Below are positions 50,884-59,473 of a stretch of 64,000 nucleotides of DNA, piece after piece; the stretch's first letter is position 1, and each line of letters begins with the position of its first letter. The notes under the pieces were generated by a model. That model did not search any database, was not told the DNA's origin, and was given only the letters and a program-made list of their open reading frames with translations. Source of the DNA: Myxococcus flavus. GTDB lineage: Bacteria; Myxococcota; Myxococcia; Myxococcales; Myxococcaceae. The stretch is from positions 6,138,001-6,202,000 of the forward strand of contig NZ_CP143624.1 of the NCBI RefSeq assembly GCF_050038885.1. Direction: 5' to 3'. A program made the translations under genes and the position numbers.

Positions 50884-51229
50884 GGGGGACCTCCGCGCGG
50901 ATGTGCTCCCCCTGAAGCTGGGGACGCGGAGCGGCTCCGCCCATGGGGCGCGGGCGCCCGGTGTCCGCGCCTCGCGCGCTGGCATGCCGCGTTGCTCGCT
51001 CGAAGTGATGCTTGGCGAGCACATTGTTTATCCGCCGCCAATGAGGGTTGGGAACGAGGGCGCGGTGTAGTAGATTGCCGCCCGGCTGAGACTCGCTGCA
51101 GGACTGTGAGCGTCAGCTCCTGACCACTCATGACCGAAAGGTGTTCGAGGGTCCCGCCCAAGGGCTGGATTCCTCGCCGCGCCGCTTTTCCAAGACTGCT
51201 TCCGGGCCGCCCCCAGGGAGACACCCGCC
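50884..51229. other. 346-bp divergent intergenic region
   Basis: No gene is seen here; it must carry the promoters of the TPR gene (minus) and the antiporter gene (plus). A long leader is likely for the antiporter. GCTGA/TCAGC arms at ~51090-51118 could fold in that leader. Confidence 0.4.
51048..51076 (+). promoter_or_regulatory. Candidate sigma-70-type promoter of the antiporter gene
   Basis: TTGGGA (51048-51053) and TAGATT (51071-51076) with exactly 17 bp between them. Each matches consensus at four of six positions. It implies a leader of roughly 145 bases. Confidence 0.35.
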
Positions 51230-52978
51230 GTGCCTCACGACACCACGCTCATTGCCACCATCGCTGTTGGACTCGGACTGGCCTTCGTCGGCGGGTTCGT
51301 TGCTCGATGGCTGAAGCTGCCACCTTTGGTGGGCTATCTATTGGCGGGCGTGGCCGTGGGGCCGTTCACTCCGGGCTTCGTCGCGGATGGGGGGCTGGCC
51401 GGTCAGCTGGCGGAGATTGGCGTCATCCTGCTGATGTTCGGCGTGGGGATTCACTTTTCCATCAAGGACCTGCTCGCCGTGCGCAACATCGCGGTGCCGG
51501 GCGCCATCGTGCAGATTGCGGCCGCCACGGTGATGGGGACCGTGGTGGCGTCCTGGTGGGGCTGGAGTCTCGGGGCGGGACTCGTGTTCGGCCTCGCGTT
51601 GTCGACGGCCAGCACCGTGGTGCTGCTGCGCGCGCTGGAGGAGCGGGGCATCCTGGACTCGGTGAATGGCCGCATCGCCGTGGGCTGGCTGATTGTCGAG
51701 GACCTGGCGATGGTGCTCGCCCTGGTCCTCCTTCCCGCGCTGGGCAGCGTCTTCGGGAGCACGGAGGCGCCGGAGTCCGCGGCTGTTTCTGGTAGCAGCC
51801 TCATGTGGACGCTGGCCGTCACCCTGGGGAAGGTCTGCCTCTTCGTGGCGCTGATGGTGGTCGCCGGCAAGCGCCTGGTGCCGTGGCTGCTGTCACAGGC
51901 GGCCAAGACGAACTCGCGCGAGCTGTTCACGCTGTCGGTGCTGGCGGTGGCGTTGGGCATCGCGTTCGGGGCCGCCGCGCTCTTCGGCGTCTCGTTCGCG
52001 CTGGGGGCCTTCTTCGCGGGCGTGGTGGTGAGTGAGTCGGACCTCAGCCACCGCGTGGCGGAGGACTCGCTGCCGCTCCAGGATGCGTTCGCGGTGCTGT
52101 TCTTCGTGTCCGTCGGCATGCTCTTCGACCCGATGGTGCTGGTGCGGCAGCCGCTCCAGGTCCTGGCCGTCCTGGCCATCATCGTCCTGGGGAAGTCGCT
52201 GGCCGCCTTCTTCATCGTGCTGATGTTCCGCTACCCGGTGAACACCGCGCTCACCGTGTCCGCGAGCCTGGCGCAGATTGGGGAGTTCTCGTTCATCCTG
52301 GTGGGGCTGGGCGTCGCGCTCGGACTGCTTCCGAAGGACGGACAGAGCCTGGTGCTGTGCGGCGCGCTGCTGTCCATCACCCTCAATCCGTTGGTTTTCA
52401 AGGCAATCGACCCGCTGCTGGGGTGGCTGCGTCGTAACCCCAGGTTCGCCACCCGCATGGACCCCGAGGAGGACGAGCTGTCCGACCTGCCGATTGGCAT
52501 GGGCGAGGTGGAGCTGCGCGAGCACGCGGTGCTGATTGGTTATGGGCGCGTGGGCGGGGTGATTGGCCAGAGCCTGACCGAGCGGAAGATTCCCTTCGTG
52601 GTGGTGGAGCAGAACCGCGAGTACGTGGAGCGGCTCCGGGAGGAGGGGGTGCCCGCCATCTACGGGGATGCGGCGGTGCCCGGCATCCTGGAGCACGCGC
52701 GTCTCGACACGGCGTCCATTCTCATCGTCGCCACGCCGGACGCGCTGCAGGCCCGCGAAATCGTGGAGCAGGTGAAGGGCGTGAACCCCTCCCTTCCCGC
52801 GGTGGTCCGGACGCACGGCGACGAGGAGCGGGCCTACCTCGAGTCGCTGGGCGTGGACCGGGTTGTCATCGGGGAGCACGCGCTGGCGCGTAGCATGGTG
52901 GACTACGTCCTGGAGCGACTGTCCGCGCTGAAGGCGGGGCCCGTGGTGCCGACACCGGCGGATGCCCTGGTGCCTTGA
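51230..52978 (+). CDS. CPA2-type cation:proton antiporter with TrkA-N domain
   Basis: A 582-residue inner-membrane protein with a GTG start and AGGGAG ten bases upstream. Residues ~5-395 form about 12 transmembrane helices of the Na+/H+ exchanger fold (LPPLVGYLLAGVAVGPFTPG, GLALSTASTVVLLRALEERG, SFALGAFFAGVVVSESDLS). Residues ~425-560 carry a TrkA-N (RCK-like) Rossmann domain (VLIGYGRVGGVIGQSL, AIYGDAAVPGILEHA), which binds NAD(H) or nucleotides. This is the KefB/YbaL layout, so K+ or Na+/H+ exchange under cytoplasmic nucleotide control is expected. No ancillary KefF/KefG subunit is adjacent. Confidence 0.92.
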   Translation: MPHDTTLIATIAVGLGLAFVGGFVARWLKLPPLVGYLLAGVAVGPFTPGFVADGGLAGQLAEIGVILLMFGVGIHFSIKDLLAVRNIAVPGAIVQIAAATVMGTVVASWWGWSLGAGLVFGLALSTASTVVLLRALEERGILDSVNGRIAVGWLIVEDLAMVLALVLLPALGSVFGSTEAPESAAVSGSSLMWTLAVTLGKVCLFVALMVVAGKRLVPWLLSQAAKTNSRELFTLSVLAVALGIAFGAAALFGVSFALGAFFAGVVVSESDLSHRVAEDSLPLQDAFAVLFFVSVGMLFDPMVLVRQPLQVLAVLAIIVLGKSLAAFFIVLMFRYPVNTALTVSASLAQIGEFSFILVGLGVALGLLPKDGQSLVLCGALLSITLNPLVFKAIDPLLGWLRRNPRFATRMDPEEDELSDLPIGMGEVELREHAVLIGYGRVGGVIGQSLTERKIPFVVVEQNREYVERLREEGVPAIYGDAAVPGILEHARLDTASILIVATPDALQAREIVEQVKGVNPSLPAVVRTHGDEERAYLESLGVDRVVIGEHALARSMVDYVLERLSALKAGPVVPTPADALVP

Positions 52979-53123
52979 GGCATTCCAGGCCTGGCGCCGT
53001 AGGGGGGCAGGAAACCGAGAAAGATGGGAGCGCTCCTCCCGGGAATGACCTGCCGCGCAGCGTCGGCTGTTGCCCGCCGGCTGTTGTTGACAGCGCGTGT
53101 GGGCTGCCTTCACCATCTGTTCC

Positions 53124-54854
53124 ATGGTGAACAAGCTATGTGGGGTATCGGCTGCGAGGAGCATTCTCGCGGCCTTGGTCCTGGTCCTTTCCGCCTGCGG
53201 CGACGGTGACGAGCCATCGCCGGTCGATTCGGGGACGTTGCCGGATGCATCTGTTCCCTCGGATTCCGGTACGGAGGATGGAGGCCTTGTCGAGGACGCG
53301 GGGACGGAGCCTGATTCCGGCACGGCGCTGGACTCGGGCACGGATGTCGACGCGGGCTCCGAGCCGGATTCAGGCACGGACCCCGACGCGGGCTCGGCGG
53401 CTGACGCAGGTTCCAGCGCCTGCGGCGACGGGGTGGTGCAGGCGCCCGAGTCGTGTGACGACGGCAACACGGAGGGCGGTGACGGCTGCTCGGCGACCTG
53501 CGGCGACATCGAACCCGGATGGACTTGCCCGACTGCGGGCGGGCTCTGCGCCGCGGCCATGTGTGGCGATGGCCTCATCGCGGGCACCGAGGAGTGCGAA
53601 GACGGGAACGCCGCCAATGGTGATGGCTGCAATTCCTCATGCCGACTCGAGGAGGGCTGGCACTGCCCCACGGTGGGCGAGCATTGCGTGCGCACCGTCT
53701 GTGGTGATGGCGAGGTCCAGGGCACCGAGCAGTGCGACGACGGCAACACCCACTTTGGTGACGGGTGTCTACCCGACTGCCGCCGCGAGCCGCGTTGCCG
53801 CGATGGTCTCTGCGAGGACGTGTGCGGCGACGGGGTGATTCTGCCGGGCAGCACCGAGGCGTGCGACGACGGCAACCTCCGTGCGAATGATGGCTGCTCG
53901 CCGCAGTGCACGCTCGAGCCTGGCTTTGCCTGCGTGCTTGTCGAAGACGCGCCGTCCCAGCAGATATCCCTCCCCATCGTCTACCGGGACTTCCGAGGGG
54001 ACGACCTGCCGGCCACGTCCAGTCTTCCGCGGGGGCACATCGACTTCCAGAACAAGAATGGCGCGGAGCGGGGCATCGTCCAGAGCACGCTGGGCAGCGA
54101 CGGGAAGCCGGTCTACGCGAAGGAGGGACAGCCCTCTCTGACGACCCACGGACGGGCTGCGTTCGACCAGTGGTATCGCGATGTCCCGGGGGTGAACCAG
54201 ACCATGGTCTCGTCCCTGACGCTGACGCGTATGGCCAGTGGGGCCTACCGGTTCGATGACCCGAGCTTCTTCCCGCTGGACGGGCTGGGGTGGGTCGCCG
54301 AGGGGGTAGAGCCGACCCGCCAGGGCACCGACTCGGCACCCCACAACTTCCACTTCACCAGCGAGACGCGCTCCTGGTTCGAATACAAGGGAACGGAAGT
54401 GCTTTCGTTCCTCGGCGATGATGACGTGTGGGTGTTCATCAACGGCCGGCTCGCGTTGGACCTGGGGGGCGTTCATGCCGCCGAGCCGGGGTCCGTCACG
54501 CTCTCCACCCGGGCCCAGGAACTGGGGCTGGTCCCTGGCAGAGTCTACGAGGTCGCCCTCTTCCAGGCGGAGCGCCACACGGCGGGCTCTTCCTACCAGC
54601 TCACGCTCAGCAGCTTCGGCACGCGCCGGACCGAGTGCGTCGCGCTCTGCGGCAATGGCGTCATCGACCTGGGCGAGGCGTGCGACGACGGCGTGAACAA
54701 CAACGGGGCCTACGGCGGGTGCACCCGCACATGCCAGCTGGCGCCCCGTTGTGGCGACACCGTGGTCCAGGAGCATGAAGGGGAGGAGTGCGACGACGGC
54801 AACACCACCAGCCGCGACGGGTGCAGCGAGACCTGCAGGCTGGAGCTGCCCTGA
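53124..54854 (+). CDS. Fibro-slime/Cys-rich-repeat lipoprotein
   Basis: A 576-residue protein starting at MVNKLCGVSAAR (53124). Lipobox VLSAC. An Asp/Ser/Gly/Thr-rich linker (~30-105) is followed by four Myxococcus-type Cys-rich (DUF4215-like) repeats such as CGDGVVQAPESCDDGNTEGG and CGDGLIAGTEECEDGNAANG. Then comes a fibro-slime domain (~285-500; IVYRDFRGDD, LSFLGDDDVWVFINGRLALD), and two more Cys-rich repeats end the protein. The fibro-slime domain occurs in secreted adhesive proteins; the Asp-rich turns of the repeats probably bind Ca2+. It is likely a surface-anchored adhesin or matrix component. Confidence 0.9.
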   Translation: MVNKLCGVSAARSILAALVLVLSACGDGDEPSPVDSGTLPDASVPSDSGTEDGGLVEDAGTEPDSGTALDSGTDVDAGSEPDSGTDPDAGSAADAGSSACGDGVVQAPESCDDGNTEGGDGCSATCGDIEPGWTCPTAGGLCAAAMCGDGLIAGTEECEDGNAANGDGCNSSCRLEEGWHCPTVGEHCVRTVCGDGEVQGTEQCDDGNTHFGDGCLPDCRREPRCRDGLCEDVCGDGVILPGSTEACDDGNLRANDGCSPQCTLEPGFACVLVEDAPSQQISLPIVYRDFRGDDLPATSSLPRGHIDFQNKNGAERGIVQSTLGSDGKPVYAKEGQPSLTTHGRAAFDQWYRDVPGVNQTMVSSLTLTRMASGAYRFDDPSFFPLDGLGWVAEGVEPTRQGTDSAPHNFHFTSETRSWFEYKGTEVLSFLGDDDVWVFINGRLALDLGGVHAAEPGSVTLSTRAQELGLVPGRVYEVALFQAERHTAGSSYQLTLSSFGTRRTECVALCGNGVIDLGEACDDGVNNNGAYGGCTRTCQLAPRCGDTVVQEHEGEECDDGNTTSRDGCSETCRLELP

Positions 54855-54869
54855 GTCGTGACACGACAA

Positions 54870-54896
54870 GGCCGAGGCGCAAGGAGCGCCTCGGCC
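54870..54896. terminator. Perfect 11-bp hairpin, bidirectional terminator
   Basis: GGCCGAGGCGC (54870-54880), loop AAGGA, GCGCCTCGGCC (54886-54896), between the convergent fibro-slime and icmF genes. Confidence 0.7.
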
Positions 54897-54945
54897 CGTG
54901 AGGCTCACCGCCGCGTCCGGCCAGTCGTGGGCGCGGCGGTCGGGA

Positions 54946-57900
54946 CTACATGTTGCGCCGGTACTGCCCGCCCACCTCGTACAGCGCGCGGGAGAGCTGG
55001 CCGAGCGTGCAGACCTTACAGGCGTCCATCAGCGCGGCGAAGATGTTGCCATTGTCGAGCGCCGCGCGACGCACGGCCTCCAGCGCCTTGGGCGCCGTCT
55101 CCGCGTTCCGCTTCCAGAAGGCGTCACGCGAGGCGATGGCGTAGTCCTTCTCCTCCGTCGTGGCGCGGATGACCTCGGGCGGCGTCACCGTCGGCGAGCC
55201 CTTGGGGTCCAGGAAGGTATTCACGCCGATGATGGGCAGCGTCCCATCGTGCTTCAGCGTCTCGTAGTAGAGCGACTCTTCCTGAATCTTGGAGCGCTGG
55301 TACATGCGCTCCATGGCGCCCAGCACGCCGCCGCGCTCGGAGATGGCGCGGAACTCCGCCAGCACCGCCGCCTCCACCAGGTCGGTCAGCTCCTCGATGA
55401 TGAACGAGCCCTGGTTGGGGTTCTCGTTCTTGGAGAGGCCGAACTCCTTGTTGATGACCAGCTGGATGGCGAGCGCGCGGCGCACGCTCTCCTCGGTGGG
55501 CGTGGTGATGGCCTCGTCGTAGGCGTTGGTGTGGAGTGAGTTGCAGTTGTCGTTGAGCGCGAGCAGCGCCTGCAACGTGGTCCGGATGTCGTTGAAGGCA
55601 ATCTCCTGCGCGTGCAGGCTCCGGCCGGACGTCTGGATGTGGTACTTCAGCTTCTGCGAGCGGTCATTGCCGCCGTACTTGTCCCGGATGGCCTTGGCCC
55701 AGATGCGGCGCGCCACGCGGCCGAGCACCGTGTACTCGGGGTCCATCCCGTTCGAGAAGAAGAACGAGAGGTTGGGCGCGAAGTCGTCGATGTGCATGCC
55801 CCGCGACAGGTAGTACTCGACGAAGGTGAAGCCGTTGGCCAGCGTGAAGGCGAGCTGGGAGATGGGGTTCGCTCCGGCCTCCGCGATGTGGTAGCCGGAA
55901 ATCGACACCGAGTAGAAGTTCCGGACCTTCTGGTCGATGAAGTACTGCTGGATGTCGCCCATCACCCGCAGGGCGAACTCCGTGGAGAAGATGCAGGTGT
56001 TCTGCGCCTGGTCCTCCTTCAGGATGTCCGCCTGCACGGTGCCGCGCACCGCCTGGAGCGTCTTCGCGCGGATGCGCTCGTAGACGTCGCGCGGGAGCAC
56101 CTCGTCGCCGGAGACGCCCAGGAGCAGCAGCCCCAGGCCGTCATTGCCCTGCGGCAGCTCGCCCTGGTAGCGGGGCCGTGGCAGGCCGCGCTCCTGGTAG
56201 AGGGCGTCAATCTTCTTCTCGACCTCCTCGACCTTGCCGTTCTCGCGAATCCACTTCTCGCACTGCTGGTCCACCGCGGCGTTGAGGAAGAAGCCGAGCA
56301 GCATCGGCGCGGGGCCGTTGATGGTCATGGACACCGAGGTGGACGGGTCCGCCAGGTCGAAGCCGGAGTAGAGCTTCTTCGCGTCGTCCACGTTGGCGAT
56401 GGACACGCCCGAGTTGCCCACCTTGCCGTAGATGTCCGGCCGGTGGTCGGGGTCCTCGCCGTACAACGTCACCGAGTCGAACGCGGTGGACAGGCGCTTG
56501 GCGGGCAGGCCGCGCGACACGTAGTGGAAGCGCTTGTTGGTGCGCTCCGGGCCGCCCTCGCCGGCGAACATGCGCGCCGGGTCCTCGCCCTCGCGCTTGA
56601 GCGGGAAGACGCCGGCGGTGAAGGGGAAGGCGCCCGGGGCGTTCTCCCGCAGCAGCCAGGTGAGGATGTCACCCCAGTCCTCGTAGCGGGGGAGGGCAAT
56701 CTTGGGGACGCGCAGGTGCGACAGCGTCTCCGTGTAGAGGTCCAGCTCGATGACGCGGTCGCGCACCTGGAACTGGTACTTGGAGGCGGCGTAGCGGCGC
56801 TTCGTCGCGGGCCACTCGGCCAGCAGCCGCCGGCAGTCCGCGTGGAGCCGGGACTCCAGATCCTTGTACAGCTCCACCAGCTCGGTGAGATAGGCGGGCT
56901 CGCCCTCGACGCGCTCGGTGACCTGCACCGTGTCCGAGGCGTCCTTGGGCTCGACGATCTCCAGGCGCTTCTTGCCCACGTTGTTGCGCAGCGCCTCGAT
57001 GGTGCCGTGGAGCTGGTACATGCGCCGGGCGATGGCCGCCTGGGCCCTCACGAAGGCGTCGTAGGACTCGCAGGTCTCCACGATTTCCGCCAGGTAGCGC
57101 GTGCGCTCGGGCGGGATGATCCACTTCTTCTCGCTCATCCCCGGCGTGAGCTCGAAGCTGGACTTCAGCGGCGCGCCCGTCTTGGAGGAGAGGGTATCCA
57201 TGATGGCCCGGTAGAGCTGGTTCATCCCCGGGTCGTTGAACTGGGAGGCGATGGTGCCGTACACGGGCACGGCGTCATCGGGCGTGGAGAAGGCGTTGTG
57301 GTTGCGCTTCCACTGCTTGCGCACGTCGCGCAGCGCGTCCAGCGAGCCTCGCTTGTCGAACTTGTTGATGGCGATGACGTCCGCGAAGTCGAGCATGTCG
57401 ATCTTCTCGAGCTGCGTCGCCGCGCCGTACTCGGCCGTCATCACGTAGAGCGCCACGTCCGAGTGCTCGGTGATTTCGGTGTCGGACTGGCCGATGCCGG
57501 AGGTCTCCACCACGATGAGGTCGAAGCCCGCGGCCTTGCAGATTTCGATGGAGTCGCCCACGTGCTTGGACAGGGCGAGGTTGCTCTGGCGGGTGGCCAT
57601 CGAGCGCATGTACACGCGCGGGTTGTCGATGGCGTTCATCCGGATGCGGTCGCCGAGCAGCGCGCCGCCGGACTTGCGCTTGGACGGGTCCACGGAGAGC
57701 ACGGCGAGCGTCTTGTCCGGGAAGTCCGCCAGGAAGCGCCGCACCAGCTCGTCCACGAGGCTGGACTTGCCCGCGCCGCCGGTGCCGGTGATGCCCAGCA
57801 CGGGCACGCGCGGCCCCTTGGCCTGGATGTGCGACATGGCCTCGCGCAGGGCGGGGCCCTGGTCCGCGAAGTTCTCCGCGATGGTGATGAGCGGGGCAAT

Positions 57901-58413
57901 CCGCGCGGGCTCGCGCAGCGAGGGCGCGTCGAGCAGGGGGGCGAAGTCGGCGGGCCGCTTCTCGAAGTCGCACTGGGAGATGAGGTCGTCAATCATCCCC
58001 TGCAGGCCCATGGCCCGGCCGTCGTCCGGCGAGTAGATGCGCGTGACGCCGTAGCGGTGGAGCTCTTCAATCTCCGAGGGGAGGATGGTGCCCCCGCCGC
58101 CGCCGAAGACCTTGATGTTGGCCTTCCGCTCGCGCAGCAGGTCAATCATGTACTTGAAGAACTCGACGTGACCGCCCTGGTAGGACGTGATGGCGATGCC
58201 CTGCACGTCCTCCTGGATGGCGCAGTCGACAATCTCCGCCACCGAGCGGTTGTGCCCCAGGTGGATGATTTCCGCGCCCGAGGCCTGCATGAGGCGGCGC
58301 ATCACGTTGATGGCGGCGTCATGCCCGTCGAACAGGGAGGCGGCCGTCACGATGCGGACGTGGAAACGGGGCTTGTAAGGCTGAGGGATGGGAGTCTGCT
58401 GGACGTTTCGCAC
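54946..58413 (-). CDS. icmF: Fused isobutyryl-CoA mutase IcmF
   Basis: A 1155-residue B12 enzyme, with a GTG start proposed at 58413 (RNVQQTPIPQPYK follows). No good Shine-Dalgarno is visible; an upstream start within the open frame to 58614 is possible. Order of parts: B12-binding Rossmann domain with FDGHDAAIN (His31, lower cobalt ligand), MeaB-like G-protein domain with GTGGAGKSS (209-217) and VVETSGIGQSD, linker, then the TIM-barrel mutase domain. This is the IcmF fusion that interconverts isobutyryl-CoA and butyryl-CoA, with its own GTPase for B12 loading and rescue. It is downstream of mutA-mutB-meaB on the same strand, with a 76-bp gap holding a hairpin. Confidence 0.93.
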   Translation of the reverse strand: MRNVQQTPIPQPYKPRFHVRIVTAASLFDGHDAAINVMRRLMQASGAEIIHLGHNRSVAEIVDCAIQEDVQGIAITSYQGGHVEFFKYMIDLLRERKANIKVFGGGGGTILPSEIEELHRYGVTRIYSPDDGRAMGLQGMIDDLISQCDFEKRPADFAPLLDAPSLREPARIAPLITIAENFADQGPALREAMSHIQAKGPRVPVLGITGTGGAGKSSLVDELVRRFLADFPDKTLAVLSVDPSKRKSGGALLGDRIRMNAIDNPRVYMRSMATRQSNLALSKHVGDSIEICKAAGFDLIVVETSGIGQSDTEITEHSDVALYVMTAEYGAATQLEKIDMLDFADVIAINKFDKRGSLDALRDVRKQWKRNHNAFSTPDDAVPVYGTIASQFNDPGMNQLYRAIMDTLSSKTGAPLKSSFELTPGMSEKKWIIPPERTRYLAEIVETCESYDAFVRAQAAIARRMYQLHGTIEALRNNVGKKRLEIVEPKDASDTVQVTERVEGEPAYLTELVELYKDLESRLHADCRRLLAEWPATKRRYAASKYQFQVRDRVIELDLYTETLSHLRVPKIALPRYEDWGDILTWLLRENAPGAFPFTAGVFPLKREGEDPARMFAGEGGPERTNKRFHYVSRGLPAKRLSTAFDSVTLYGEDPDHRPDIYGKVGNSGVSIANVDDAKKLYSGFDLADPSTSVSMTINGPAPMLLGFFLNAAVDQQCEKWIRENGKVEEVEKKIDALYQERGLPRPRYQGELPQGNDGLGLLLLGVSGDEVLPRDVYERIRAKTLQAVRGTVQADILKEDQAQNTCIFSTEFALRVMGDIQQYFIDQKVRNFYSVSISGYHIAEAGANPISQLAFTLANGFTFVEYYLSRGMHIDDFAPNLSFFFSNGMDPEYTVLGRVARRIWAKAIRDKYGGNDRSQKLKYHIQTSGRSLHAQEIAFNDIRTTLQALLALNDNCNSLHTNAYDEAITTPTEESVRRALAIQLVINKEFGLSKNENPNQGSFIIEELTDLVEAAVLAEFRAISERGGVLGAMERMYQRSKIQEESLYYETLKHDGTLPIIGVNTFLDPKGSPTVTPPEVIRATTEEKDYAIASRDAFWKRNAETAPKALEAVRRAALDNGNIFAALMDACKVCTLGQLSRALYEVGGQYRRNM

Positions 58414-58455
58414 GGCGCGTACAGTAAGAGCGCCGTGAAGACCGAGGCAAGGGAT

Positions 58456-58477
58456 TGGAGCGTGACTGACCGCTCCA
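58456..58477 (-). other. Hairpin between meaB and icmF
   Basis: TGGAGCG (58456-58462), 8-base loop, CGCTCCA (58471-58477), perfect 7-bp stem. A second palindrome, GGCCTG-T-CAGGCC (58484-58496), overlaps the meaB stop codon. They may attenuate expression of icmF relative to the upstream genes, or process the transcript. Confidence 0.35.
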
Positions 58478-58489
58478 CGACGCGGCCTG

Positions 58490-59473
58490 TCAGGCCCTCG
58501 TTTCGGGGAGGAACGCGCCCAGCACGCGCAGTGCGGCCGAGGTGGGCGTGACGCGGCCTTCTCGCACGTCTGCCTCCAGCGTGGGTACCAGCGCGGACAC
58601 CTCGGGGTGCGCACGCAAGGCCGCCCGGAGGCCGTCCTGCACCATGGTCCACATCCACTGCACCTGCTGCGCCTTGCGGCGGCGCTGCAGCGCGCCAGAC
58701 GCGTCAGCGCGGCCCAGCTGCGTCTCCAGGGATGTCCACAGCTTCTCGATGCCGCTGCCCTCCAGGGCGCTGCACGTGGTGACCTCCGGCTCGGCGCCCG
58801 GACGCATCAGGTGCAACGCGGCGCGCAGCTCCGAGCGGGCCCGCTCCGCGCGCGGCTTGTTGTCGCCATCCGCCTTGTTGATGGCGAGCATGTCCGCCAC
58901 CTCGAGGATGCCGCGCTTGATGCCCTGCAGCTCGTCCCCCGCGCCCGCCAGCATGAGCACCAGGTAGAAGTCCACCAGGTCGGCGACCACGGTCTCCGAC
59001 TGGCCCACGCCCACCGTCTCCACCAGCACCACGTCGAAGCCCGCCGCTTCGCAGAGCAGCAGCGTCTCGCGCGTCTTGCGCGCCACGCCGCCCAGCGTGC
59101 CGCTGGAGGGGCTGGGCCGGATGTAGGCGGCGGACTCGCGCGACAGCCGCGCCATGCGCGTCTTGTCGCCCAGGATGCTGCCGCCGGACACGGTGCTGGA
59201 CGGGTCGATGGCCAGCACCGCCACGCGCTTGCCCGCGTTCACCAGGTGCATGCCCAGCGCGTCGATGAAGGTGCTCTTGCCCACACCGGGCACGCCGCTG
59301 ATGCCCACGCGCCGGCTGCCACCCGTGTGGGGGAGCAGCCGCGTGAGGACTTCCTGGGCCAGCGCGGCATGGCGCGGGTGCTCGCTCTCCACCAGGGTGA
59401 TGGCGCGCGCGAGCATGGCCCGGTCGCCCGCGCGCACGCCGTCCACATACGCGTCCGCGGGCAGCAGCTTCAC
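58490..59473 (-). CDS. meaB: Methylmalonyl-CoA mutase-associated GTPase MeaB
   Basis: A 327-residue G3E-type GTPase. A GTG start at 59473 overlaps the mutB stop by four bases (GTGA) and has GAGGAAGAG just upstream. P-loop GVPGVGKST (60-68), switch region with AAGFDVVLVETVGVGQSE, and the base-recognition motif INKADGD are all present. MeaB loads adenosylcobalamin into the mutase and removes damaged cofactor. It belongs with mutA and mutB; the same operon also encodes IcmF, which carries its own copy of this activity. Confidence 0.95.
   Translation of the reverse strand: MKLLPADAYVDGVRAGDRAMLARAITLVESEHPRHAALAQEVLTRLLPHTGGSRRVGISGVPGVGKSTFIDALGMHLVNAGKRVAVLAIDPSSTVSGGSILGDKTRMARLSRESAAYIRPSPSSGTLGGVARKTRETLLLCEAAGFDVVLVETVGVGQSETVVADLVDFYLVLMLAGAGDELQGIKRGILEVADMLAINKADGDNKPRAERARSELRAALHLMRPGAEPEVTTCSALEGSGIEKLWTSLETQLGRADASGALQRRRKAQQVQWMWTMVQDGLRAALRAHPEVSALVPTLEADVREGRVTPTSAALRVLGAFLPETRA

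Noticed and set aside
55612..58551. 979-codon plus-strand open frame opposite icmF
   Set aside because: It is the antisense shadow of icmF, caused by G/C at third positions. It has no motif, and the minus strand encodes a complete enzyme.
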